NCBI RefSeq assembly: GCF_040958095.1
Contig: NC_091198.1
Coordinates: forward strand, 29,664,597 to 29,728,596
Direction: 5' to 3'
Source: Procambarus clarkii
Lineage: Eukaryota; Arthropoda; Malacostraca; Decapoda; Cambaridae
Length of the DNA: 64,000 bases
The notes below the pieces were generated by a model, which saw only the letters and a list, made by a program, of their open reading frames with translations, was not told where the DNA came from and ran no database searches. Position numbers and translations under genes: made by a program. Shown here one piece after another: positions 9,701-23,275 of this stretch (positions are counted from its first letter, which is position 1; each line of letters starts with the position of its first letter).

Positions 9701-10472
9701 TAGTGAATAGATGAATATACTGACTTTATTAATTTTCTCTACCTTGTGAATATCCTCGAATGTTACTGCAGAATTGACATCTGCTGGCCAATTAATGTGT
9801 CTAAGAATCCATCTCGCTTCTCCACACCGTTTACGAATATTATCTAGATGCATCCCCTTGGCTAAACATTTATAAGCAGCAACACACTGCATAAGGCAAA
9901 TATCAGCCTCTCCCTCTGGATTGAAAACCAACTGCTTTCCACGCAACCCTTCAGGATAGTCTACATGCGAGCCTAATCTTATCGGGTGTTCAATCTGACC
10001 ACAGTTAATGTAAAACCCGGTGAGCCGCTCAACCAAGACATTGGACCCCTCCCTCTCTCCCAGGTACTGGGATATTTTCCCTGTCAATTCGTCAGCCCAA
10101 AAATTAATAAGTGTATCTACTTCCTCTCGAGTTACTGTTCGCCCCTCACCTGTATTGGAAACCCGTCGTTATTTATAGGATCCAAAAGATTCTCCTCCTC
10201 CTCACCGTCTTGTACATTTAAATTCCGCACATTTAGAGTGATGTCTGGGTAAGTTAGGAGTGATGGGTGTTGCGGAGAGAAAAGGGCGCGTATCTCATTA
10301 ATGAAAAATTCACTGTATGTTCTTAGATAGAGTCCTGGGGAGGTGTTAACATGTTCTGGTATGGAGAATGAAAGCCGAACATACCCGCCATTATAGTTAT
10401 CAATTCGATCCAGCAGCTGAGGTTGAATTTCTAGGGCAGGTGGGGGAGAGGGAGAGAGAGGCGGTGGGGGTT
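6757..10472 (-). pseudogene. Protein-primed family B DNA polymerase, multiply disrupted
   Basis: A roughly 1,200-codon gene. An N-terminal open segment without ATG (about 10472-10132) is followed, after a frameshift near 10130-10165, by a frame reaching 7373. That frame is interrupted only by a TGA at 9671-9673 and a TAA at 8849-8851. A second frameshift near 7395-7410 leads into the last frame, which ends at 6757. Visible motifs are ExoI (YDFEC, about 9345), a Cys/His cluster (CELCDEPF then HHDH, 9100-8985), ExoII-like HNASYNLG (about 8930), motif A DFNSLYG (about 8190), motif B KLVSNSIYG (about 7680) and motif C YTDTDS (about 7390). The C-terminus carries GLSAFDDKRYIL and an acidic tail. 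These are hallmarks of the protein-primed polymerases of Polintons and adintoviruses, which replicate linear genomes from a terminal protein. The second frameshift falls right at motif C. The N-terminus is cut by G-rich low-complexity sequence. Confidence 0.9.
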
Positions 10473-10505
10473 ATGGGGGAGGGTTAGGGGGGGTGGGTGG
10501 TGGTG
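10441..10505. repeat. G-rich low-complexity tract
   Basis: Imperfect G-runs with GA and GT interruptions. It marks the point where recognisable polymerase sequence ends. Confidence 0.8.
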
Positions 10506-10585
10506 ATAGTCCCTCTCCGAGATGAATGGGCGACACTGCGCGGTCAGCAATTATGCCAGACGGTGCTAACCACTCGCCCAACCAC

Positions 10586-13115
<2,530 letters not shown>

Positions 13116-13130
13116 TACCCCTCCCCTTAA
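13116..13130 (-). other. Polypurine tract of gypsy element
   Basis: The minus strand reads TTAAGGGGAGGGGTA immediately before the 3' LTR start TGTGACGG, the standard position for the plus-strand primer in reverse transcription. Confidence 0.8.
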
Positions 13131-13148
13131 AATAAGAGTCATGGCAGG

Positions 13149-13475
13149 TTAGTGCATACGGGATAGGGCATCTGCTACTACGTTGTCCTTCCCCTTGATG
13201 TGCTTGATTTTGATCTTTGTCAGACTCTCAGTGTTGGTGAGACGGGTGCCGTCCGCCCTGGACCACTTTCCTTCCTCCTCCGGGAGTTCTCGGTCCCCCT
13301 GTACACACAGAACCGTCTTCCGCTGGGGTTCTCGGGACACCGTTCCGTCCTGCCTGGCGGCTCTTCCTTCCACAGTGAAGAAAGGTCTCAGGCGGTCTAC
13401 GTGACACACCTGTTTCTTTCGGGGTCTGTCCGGCTTCCCAATCTCGTACGACACTGGACCCAACCGTCGCAGCTC
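13149..13475 (-). pseudogene. Integrase C-terminal remainder joined to an RNase H tail motif
   Basis: In frame with the gag-protease frame beyond a TAA at 13476-13478. It starts with the end of the integrase C-terminal domain (LGPVSYEIGKPDRPRKK, CHVDRLRPFF). It ends with KHIKGKDNVVADALSR, which in gypsy polyproteins is the C-terminus of RNase H and normally lies upstream of integrase. The order here is therefore inverted relative to the usual RT-RNaseH-IN order, suggesting internal rearrangement or template switching. Confidence 0.7.
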
Positions 13476-16064
13476 TTAGTATGGTCCCTCGAACCGCGAC
13501 TCGGTCACCCTACCTTTACCTGGCAGCAAAACCATCACTTGGGATCCGACCTGAAAATCCCTCTGCGCAGCTCTCCTGTCGTACCACTCCGACATCTTAC
13601 GCTGCGCCTCCTTCAGGTGTTTCCCAGCCAGTTCCTTCGCTAGGGTGAGACGTTCTTTGAACTTCTGGACATATTCGTTCACCGTTCCCACGGTCGCTCC
13701 TGGTGTCCATCGTTCCCTCAGCATGGACAGCATGGCATATATAACATAGATAAATGGAAAGTAAGCCTTCTCAGGACCCACACGTCCTCCTTTGGCCTCA
13801 CTAATCAATTCGGGGAACTCCTCCTGCTGCAACTCTCCGAGACGAGTGCGGTCTACCCCTAGAGAACTGCTGAGGGTCACCTGCAACTCACCATTCGGGC
13901 TACCTTCGTCCTCCGCTCGTTCTCCGGGTCCTACGAAGAGGTGATCTATTCCCAGGCTGTCGGACGTCTCCTCAGCCCCATCAGATCCACAACCTCCTGG
14001 TTCTTCGCGCTGTCTCGGCATCACAGCACAAACTGGGAACGCCACCGGTGCGATTCCCTTCTCGCCCCCACAGGCGTTCAACTCTCCGCCTGTCTCCTTG
14101 TATTGTTCTAGGCACTCTTCGCGTTTTACAAGATTCGGAAGGACATATCCTCCACACGCGTCATTTCCCAAAATGACCTGCGCCTCCATCTTGGGCATTG
14201 ATGTACAGACTCCCACCACAAGGGTCTGGCAGCCATAATCGGAATCCAAAGTTACCTGGTGTAGGGGCATCCTCACTGGGCCTCCCACAGTGGTCACGCT
14301 TGCCACCCCCACACTGGTACTTTCGTAACCCTCGGGGAACAGGGTCTCACTCACCAGGGTAAAATCAGCCCCAGTGTCTCTTAGCATCTTCACTGGGATG
14401 GGGTCTGCGTCCCCCATCCTTACGGTTCTTTGACACACGAATGGGTGAACTTTCTTCTCCCCATCCAGCACGGGTTCATCCCGCACTCTCTCGGCCCTCT
14501 GGTCCTCGAACATCACTAAAGCAACGTGTCCCCGCTGCTTAGGGCGTCTGCATTCCCGCGCGACGTGTCCGATTATTCCGCAGTTGTAGCAGCGGACCCT
14601 CGGCGGAGACCATCCGCCACCGCTCGCCTTAGCACTGCCTCCAGAGGCCGTCGCACCCTGTGTCTTTCTCGCACCACTTGTTGACTCCTTGGTCGCAGCA
14701 ACCGCTCCCGAGCTCTCCGCTTGGTTCTTCTTGATCGGCTCTACAGCCCCTTTTGATCCTCGGGTGTCCCAACTTGAGAGGTGGGACTTGGGAGAACTCG
14801 CTCCTGTCCTCCATCCATCCGTCCTTCTATAAGTCCTATTGTTTCCGACGTATACGGGTGGTCGGTGCTGTCCCTCTCGGCGCGGGCGTAGTGCTTCCTC
14901 TAACATGTCGGCTCGGTCGGCTGCGGCCCTCAGGTTCTTTATGTCCGCCTCCTTTATCCTCACCCTGATCTCAGGAGAGAGCACGGACATAAACTTTTCC
15001 ATGACCATTAGTTCCTTGACCTCATCGACCGACCTCGCTCCTTCAGAGTCCAGCCACTTAAGGAACTTTCTTTCCATGAGCCTCACCGTCTCCGCATGAG
15101 ACTTTCCTGGTGAACGGGTACATTCCCTAAACCCCTTTCTGTAACGCTCCGGCGTGAGCTTGAAGGAATGGAGCACAGCTCTTTTAACCGCGTCGTAGTT
15201 GGTGCATTCTTGGAAGTCGAGCATAGTGTAGGCTTCACGAGCTTCACCTGTGAGCCTCCCTTGAACCAGCTCCGCCCACTCCGCCCTCGGCCACCTCTTC
15301 AGAGCAGCAACTCTCTCAAAGTGGTCGAAGAAACTTTCGGCTTCACTAGGCACATAGACCGGCAGGTCTCGTTCCCTCACTCGTCGGTCTTCCTGTTGTG
15401 GTGGAGCAGGTGCACCTAGTCCTAGTTCAGCTCGCTTCAGCTCTACCTCCTTGTTGGCTTCTATTTCCAGTTGTCTCAGCCTAACCTCTCGCTCGTGTTC
15501 TTCCCCGCGTAGCTGTGCTTCTCGCTCTTGTTCTTCCCTGCGTAGCTGTGCTTCTCGCTCCTCACGCTTCATCTGTGCTTCTCGCTCCTCACGCCTCAAC
15601 TGTGCTTCTGCTTCTCGCTCTTCTTTGCGCTGCTGTGCTTCTCGCTCTTCTTTGCGCTGCTGTGCTTCTTCTCTCCTCAGCTGCGCTTCTCGCTCTTCTC
15701 TGCGCTGCTGTGCTTCTTCTCTCCTCAGCTGCGCTTCTCGCTCTTCTCTGCGCTGCTGTGCTTCCAGCTGCAGCTTCATTATTTCCAGCTTAAAGCTGTG
15801 CCTGCTGCCGCTGGATCCCCTGCTGCTTCCACCAATGCTCAGGTGTTCTCCCACACTGGCAGGTGTTTGGGGCCGTTCCTCCCCCAAAGCTTCGTCTCGT
15901 GCCCTGAGCTGTGCCATTATTTCTAATCTTCTTTCTCCTACTCTGGCAGATCTCAGCTTTATTCCAAAATGATTTGCTATTGCCTGTAACTGTGCCTTGG
16001 TGCACTCCTCCAGCACCTGTTCATCTCTAGAGTCAATAAACCTTGCTACTTTATCATCCTCCAT
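13476..16064 (-). CDS. gag: Gag-protease polyprotein with internally deleted pol
   Basis: An 862-codon frame starting 101 nt after the 5' LTR. Residues 1-80 form an N-terminal region. About 90-210 is a highly repetitive Glu/Arg/Gln coiled coil built of EEREAQLRRE-type units. About 225-400 is a gag core (YVPSEAESFFDHFERVA, LTPERYRKGF). A CCHC zinc knuckle CYNCGIIGHVAREC lies near 490. A retropepsin with the active-site signature LRDTGADFTLV lies near 560, followed by ILGNDACG. After about residue 770 the protein jumps to an integrase C-terminal segment (LRERWTPGA, QVMVLLPGKGR). Reverse transcriptase, RNase H core and integrase catalytic domains are lost at the junction near 13735-13790. The gag and protease could still be made and packaged by a helper element; that is inference. 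Confidence 0.85.
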   Translation of the reverse strand: MEDDKVARFIDSRDEQVLEECTKAQLQAIANHFGIKLRSARVGERRLEIMAQLRARDEALGEERPQTPASVGEHLSIGGSSRGSSGSRHSFKLEIMKLQLEAQQRREEREAQLRREEAQQRREEREAQLRREEAQQRKEEREAQQRKEEREAEAQLRREEREAQMKREEREAQLRREEQEREAQLRGEEHEREVRLRQLEIEANKEVELKRAELGLGAPAPPQQEDRRVRERDLPVYVPSEAESFFDHFERVAALKRWPRAEWAELVQGRLTGEAREAYTMLDFQECTNYDAVKRAVLHSFKLTPERYRKGFRECTRSPGKSHAETVRLMERKFLKWLDSEGARSVDEVKELMVMEKFMSVLSPEIRVRIKEADIKNLRAAADRADMLEEALRPRREGQHRPPVYVGNNRTYRRTDGWRTGASSPKSHLSSWDTRGSKGAVEPIKKNQAESSGAVAATKESTSGARKTQGATASGGSAKASGGGWSPPRVRCYNCGIIGHVARECRRPKQRGHVALVMFEDQRAERVRDEPVLDGEKKVHPFVCQRTVRMGDADPIPVKMLRDTGADFTLVSETLFPEGYESTSVGVASVTTVGGPVRMPLHQVTLDSDYGCQTLVVGVCTSMPKMEAQVILGNDACGGYVLPNLVKREECLEQYKETGGELNACGGEKGIAPVAFPVCAVMPRQREEPGGCGSDGAEETSDSLGIDHLFVGPGERAEDEGSPNGELQVTLSSSLGVDRTRLGELQQEEFPELISEAKGGRVGPEKAYFPFIYVIYAMLSMLRERWTPGATVGTVNEYVQKFKERLTLAKELAGKHLKEAQRKMSEWYDRRAAQRDFQVGSQVMVLLPGKGRVTESRFEGPY

Positions 16065-16144
16065 CTTGTGCTATGAGTGATAACCTGCACCTGATCTCTA
16101 ACACCACTGCCAAGTACCACCACTGCAACCTTTACTTCGATCGA

Positions 16145-16164
16145 AATCCTGGCAAGGTCGCCAA
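16145..16164 (-). other. Primer-binding site, tRNA-Arg-like
   Basis: The minus strand reads TTGGCGACCTTGCCAGGATT directly after the 5' LTR. From its second base it resembles the complement of a tRNA 3' end (CCA plus acceptor and T arm), best remembered as tRNA-Arg with about two mismatches. The same stretch also occurs inside each LTR near its 3' end, so the PBS appears to have been captured and duplicated. Confidence 0.6.
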
Positions 16165-18407
16165 TGTTGGGGTTCTCAAGTTCTCTCTCTACTCGGTGAG
16201 CAACCTTAACTGTACCTAATCCTGGCAAGGTCGCCAATGTTGGGGTTTATACTCTATTCTTACTCTGGGGTGACCACCAGTTATCTCAAAGGTCACTCAC
16301 CGTAACCCAGCGGGTCTTCACTCTAATCCTTTCGGCGCCACTGCACGCCAGGAGAGTATCCCAGTCAATCCCAACCAGCCTTCTGATTGAGAAGGAGTGG
16401 GAACACACTTCTTGTTTACTTAACTGTTGTGTTGCCCGCCCCAACCATAGGGCTTTACTATTAACCACAAGGTCGCCAACTGGTGTTTTCGGTGTCCAGT
16501 AACACCTCAGTGGACTGGTTGAATTAGTGGTAGCCTTGGCAAGGTCACACTCAAAGGATCAGGAATCCGGCAGGTACTTACTCTTATCACTCTTTTCTTT
16601 CCAGTATAATATAGCCACAAGATCAATGGAGGGGATGATATAAACACAAAAGTAATTTTGTATTTTACTTAAAATGCATGAAAGATGTCACAAGGTCAAT
16701 CAATAAATAGATCAGCTGATCCTGGCTGTGGCCGGTAGTTCCCACGAATATTATGCACTCACTAAGTGGCAACACCTCCCCCTCTCGTCAATGTCAAGAA
16801 CAGCTGATCGCCTGGCTCCGCGCGAAAGTTTATTGCTTGTTTTCTAGATTCACGCCCGCTGTTTCTTTAAGTTCTCCAATATTACTAGAAACTCACACAC
16901 TCGATATTGGCAACAATAGCACGTATTACTTAGTTACACTATACTCGGGCTCAAACAGTCATTTCTACAATCAATGCGACAATGACTCACTGTAATGGTT
17001 TTACCTGCCCTTCATTCAATGATATATTATGAAGTATTTAACACTGGAGTTTTCAGTACTTTCTCTCGTGGGCGATAACACAATAATTCACTGTACTCAC
17101 AAATGATTAATCACTGCATGAACATAGACATATATAATGTATATAAATCAGACATCAATAAATGGTAAATAAATAGTTTCGGGGCACATAGCCTAACTTC
17201 CAAATACTGGCATAATATTATATATAATTTATCACTATATGTTCTCATCAAAGTCTCTAGAAAGATATACAAAACACAGTAAATTTATCACTTGTTCCGG
17301 GTGCCTGTACACACCAATAATAAACATGAATAATATAAGTACTCTTGATAGCACTATCCTGCACACTGGTGCTTTATTGTGACATGGGTGAGGCTTGCTC
17401 ACGACATATAAAATCCTCAGGCTAGATAATATAGCCGAATAATATAGCTAACTAAAGGGGAATGGGGAGGGAAACTTTAAACACCTACTTCAACCTATCC
17501 TCCGATGAGAGTTGAGTTGTAGCTCCTGGTCCTCGTGTCGGGAACGCCCCCACACGCACGTTGTCGTGTCCTACCGGAACCACTCGTCGTCCCACCGTTT
17601 AGCGCGTCGTCTCCGTGCCCTCTTCCCTGCAGGTCCGTACTCTTCCTCGACTTCTTGTAGGGTTGGAGCCGGTCTCCTGGCCGTCGACTTCTCCCAGCAA
17701 CGGCTGCCGCCTACGTCTCAGCTGCAGTCGGTCGGAATCCCCCAATAGTCCTCTTCTTCCTCTGCTACCCAGTGGCTCTGTCAGCCACTACGCCGTCACG
17801 ACTGGGTGAACTGCTTCAGATGTCGCCTACGTCACTGCACAGTCTTCACTTCTTCTTGCACAGTACCTGACTGGAGCACTTGTTGCTCAATAACCGTCGA
17901 TTCCCTCTCTGTTCAACACATGAACTAGGGAAGACCTCACAGAGTACTGGCAGACTTCAGGTGACGCGTAAATCCACGGGAGCGGGAAACAACTGTCAAA
18001 CTGACAGGACCAATCGTCGCACGTCCAACCTCCTTGACTTGTCGTGTCTGACTGCTGGCGCCAGCGCGGCGCGCTGCCCGGACCCCCTCCTTCGTGACGT
18101 CACTTTCGCCACGGGAGGTTTTCATTGGCTCTCGGTGCCACATTGCTGTCGGTGACCAATCCGGTGCCATTGACGTCACCCAGTTTTGGCGGGGAAACAG
18201 GAGAGCCGGCGCCATCTTGGCTTCCTAAAGGGCCTAAACCACAGGCCAAAATATTATTGTTTCACAAATTTCTCGGCTCTCCGAGAACACTCCACTCTCC
18301 CACATATATCAAATTGAAGCCTGCTACGTAGAGAACGCTTGGGTAAAGTGGACATGACTCTTACTGCAGGCGTGGGAGAAATATAAGGGGGGGGGGGGAA
18401 CACCGTC

Positions 18408-18410
<3 letters not shown>
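16165..18410 (-). repeat. 5' LTR of gypsy element
   Basis: 2,246 bp, the partner of 10731-13115. Short frames within it (for example 16753-16995) recur in the other LTR and are not genes. Confidence 0.93.
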
Positions 18411-18466
<56 letters not shown>

Positions 18467-18469
<3 letters not shown>

Positions 18470-18854
18470 GTACCTAGTAGCCAGAACGCACTTCTCAGCC
18501 TACTATGCAAGGCCCGATTTGCCTAATAAGCCAAGTTTTCCTGAATTATTATATTTCCTCTAATTTTTTTCTTATGAAATGATAAAGCTACCCATTTCAT
18601 TATGTTTGAGGTCAATTTTTTTTATTGGAGTTAAAATTAACGTAGATATATGAAAGAACCTAACCAACCCCACCTAACCTAACCTAACCTATCTGTATAG
18701 GTTAGGTTAGGTTAGGTAGCCGAAAAAGTTAGGTTAGGTTAGGTTAGGTAGGTTAGGTAGTTGAAAAACCATTAATTCATGAAAACTTGGCTTATTAGGC
18801 AAATTGGGCCTTGCATAGTAGGCTGAGAAGTGCGTTCTGGCTACTAGGTACGAC
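18467..18854 (+). mobile_element. Hairpin MITE, copy A
   Basis: 388 bp with about 75-bp imperfect terminal inverted repeats starting GTCGTACCTAGTAGCC and ending in the complement. The interior holds CCTAA/TTAGG runs in opposite orientations around a short loop near 18690, so it can fold into a nested hairpin. It has no coding capacity. Confidence 0.9.
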
Positions 18855-18859
18855 ATATA

Positions 18860-18932
<73 letters not shown>

Positions 18933-18935
<3 letters not shown>

Positions 18936-19318
18936 GTACCTAGTAGCCAGAACGCACTTCTCAGCCTACTATGCAAGGCCCGATTTGCCTAATAAGCCAA
19001 GTTTTCCTGAATTAATATATTTTCTCTAATTTTTTTCTTATGAAATGATAAAGCTACCCATTTTATTATGTATGAGGTCAATTTTTTTTTATTGGAGTTA
19101 AAATTAATGTAGATATATGACCTAACCTAACCAACCCTACCTAACCTAACCTAACCTATCTCTATAGGTTAGGTTAGGTTAGGTAGCCGGAAAAGTTAGG
19201 TTAGGTTAGGTTAAGTAGGTTAGGTAGTCGAAAAACAATTAATTCATGAAAACTTGGCTTATTAGGCAAATTGGGCCTTGCATAGTAGGCTGAGAAGTGC
19301 GTTCTGGCTACTAGGTAC

Positions 19319-19321
<3 letters not shown>
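18933..19321 (+). mobile_element. Hairpin MITE, copy B
   Basis: Same family and orientation as the copy at 18467, with TTAGG-type runs near 19140-19220. Confidence 0.9.
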
Positions 19322-21167
<1,846 letters not shown>

Positions 21168-21170
<3 letters not shown>

Positions 21171-21552
21171 GTACCTAGTAGCCAGAACTCACTTTTTGGC
21201 CTACTATTCAAGGCCCGATTTGCCTAATAAGCCAAGTTTTCCTGAATTAATATATTTTTTCTAATTTTTTCTTATGAAATGATAAAGCTACCCATTTCAT
21301 TATGTATGAGGTCAATTTTTTTTTATTGGAGTTAAAATTAACGTAGATATATGACCGAACCTAACCAACCCTACCTAACCTAACCTAACCTATCTTCATA
21401 GGTTAGGTTTGGTTAGGTAGCCGAAAAAGTTAGGTTAGGTTAGGTTAGGTAGGTTAGGTAGTCGAAAAACAAATAATTCATGAAAACTTGGCTTATTAGG
21501 CAAATCGGGCCTTGCATAGTAGGCTGAGAAGTGCGTTCTGGCTACTAGGTAC

Positions 21553-21555
<3 letters not shown>
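21168..21555 (+). mobile_element. Hairpin MITE, copy E
   Basis: Same family, with both terminal repeats present and TTAGG-type runs at about 21360-21465. Confidence 0.88.
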
Positions 21556-21583
<28 letters not shown>

Positions 21584-21586
<3 letters not shown>

Positions 21587-21973
21587 GTACCTAGTAGCCA
21601 GAACTCTCTTCTCAGCCTACTATTCAAGGCCCGATTTGCCTAATAAGCCAAGTTTTCCTGAATTAATATATTTACTATAGTTTTTTTCTTATGAAATGAT
21701 AAAGCAACCCTTTTCTCTATGTATGAGGTCAATTTATTTTTATTGGAGTTAAAATTAACGTAGATATATGACCGAACCTAAACAACCCTACCTAACCTAA
21801 CCTAACCTATATTTATAGGTAAGGTTAGGTTAGGTAGCCAAAAAAAGCTAGGTTAGGTTAGGTTAGGTAGGTTAGGTAGACGAAAAAACATTAATTCATG
21901 AAAACTTGGCTTATTAGGCAAATCGGGCCTTGAATAGTAGGCTGAGAAGTGCGTTCTGGCTATTAGGTACGAC
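21584..21973 (+). mobile_element. Hairpin MITE, copy F
   Basis: Same family, the most diverged interior of the set. Confidence 0.87.
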
Positions 21974-22066
<93 letters not shown>

Positions 22067-22069
<3 letters not shown>

Positions 22070-23000
22070 TGACGGTGTCCTCTCCAGTTTCTCCCATATG
22101 CCAGCTGTTAGAGTCATATCAGCTTACCTGCAGGTTCTCTGAGGTGCAGGGAATCTTTTGATGTATGAGGCTTCCAGAATGGTTGCTTATTTTGGGAGGA
22201 ATTTGCATTTGTAAAGTTGCAGGGAAGTGGAAAAGTCGCTCCCTGGGTACAACAAAATGGCGCCCTCTGGACTGCAAATCCACCATTTTGTGTACGGCGC
22301 CCCGCCGGTCGGTGATTGGCTGGCTGAGGTCACATGACTTCGTTGACCAATCAGAGCCCGCCCCAGGGTCTGTGACGTCACCGAGAGACCTGGCCCGCCC
22401 CCTGGAGCTCTAGGCGCTCAGAGATACTTGGCGATTCGTTGAGAGCGGACGTGCGCCGATTGAGCTCTCTGGGTTCCGAGGTCTAAGAGCCGCCTTAAGT
22501 GGATATACACAGCCTGACGAATGTATAGTGACTAACAAGGACTGCAGTACTTCAGGGAAGCGCGAGGAAGCCTAATCCAGCTGTGTAAGGGCGCTGAGGA
22601 CCGTGTGCTGATAGTCTTGGAGAAGTCGAGAGTTACGACGGCTGGAGGAGTGAGTGAGTGACTCGTCGTCAGTGGAACTCCAAAGCATTCAAAGCAAACT
22701 CTACAGAGGTTTTGGTTTGGTGGGCTGTCCGGAAGAGTCAATCTATCGACCCTCAACGACATAACACTATTATTACGACCCACTACGTAATACACACTTT
22801 GTATTCTTCCTGCAGACCTTTTGTGATAAACTGGGATCAAGCGACACCAACCTGTTGCAACACGTTGGAAAGTATCGTCGCAGTAGCCTCGAGGCCCATA
22901 CCTGTTGACTGCTCATGTGTTCCACTGTTGTTCTCAGACTGAAGTCTTCTGATCAAATAAGACTATCAGTTATTAAATTAACACCAGCAGAACTAACCTT
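22067..23000 (+). repeat. LTR-like sequence related to the gypsy LTR (probable solo LTR)
   Basis: It begins TGTGACGGTGTCCTCTCC, close to the LTR start TGTGACGGTGTTCCCC of the gypsy element, and also directly abuts (AT)n. The following 300 bp share the same layout without close identity: CTCCCA, an AGAGTCAT motif, GGCGCC, a CCAATC stretch and GTGACGTCA. The right end is not defined; 23000 is a guess. No coding region is recognised. Confidence 0.5.
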
Positions 23001-23275
23001 AGAATAATTTTCCTGTCAATCGATAAATTATCCATTGGTAGGAAATGAGTAAATAATCCCCTAGTTATGTGTAGAGAATAAGATATCAATAGATTTATTT
23101 GTTCCCACATAGAGATGTGGGAGCACTTAAATCCTTACAGTCCACTCAATAAAACATACAGATTGCTAAGCTATCGTAATAAACAATAAAAAATCTATTA
23201 TACATCATAAATTATAATTCATTAAATTAATCAATTAATTATCAATTAAATTAAACATTCATATTCCCCGAGTCA
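23001..23275. other. AT-rich stretch, nothing recognised
   Basis: Rich in AATTAAT-type sequence. It may include the end of the LTR-like sequence. No gene is seen. Confidence 0.4.

Larger units (their letters stand above)
1486..10472 (-). mobile_element. Endogenous adintovirus / Maverick-Polinton-like element, decayed
   Basis: Nine collinear minus-strand genes or gene remnants form the diagnostic set of the Polinton/adintovirus group. They are a protein-primed family B polymerase, FtsK/HerA-type packaging ATPase, integrase C-terminus with chromodomain, small basic protein, hypothetical protein, penton-like protein, PX-like core protein, major capsid protein and adenain-like protease. Spacing is tight (several gaps under 50 nt, one TAATG overlap), as in a virus genome. 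Seven of the nine genes have in-frame stops or frameshifts, and the integrase catalytic core is absent, so this copy cannot be autonomous. The right end stops in G-rich low-complexity DNA and (AT)n next to a gypsy element. Terminal inverted repeats were not found. Whether to name it Maverick or adintovirus is a matter of phylogeny that cannot be settled here. Confidence 0.88.

Noticed and set aside
15451..15972. 173-codon Ser/Cys/Arg-rich plus-strand frame
   Set aside because: Antisense shadow of the repetitive coiled coil in the gypsy gag.
18660..18740. True telomere or interstitial telomere scar
   Set aside because: The TTAGG-type runs are short, in opposed orientation and recur at the same place in every MITE copy, so they are part of the element.
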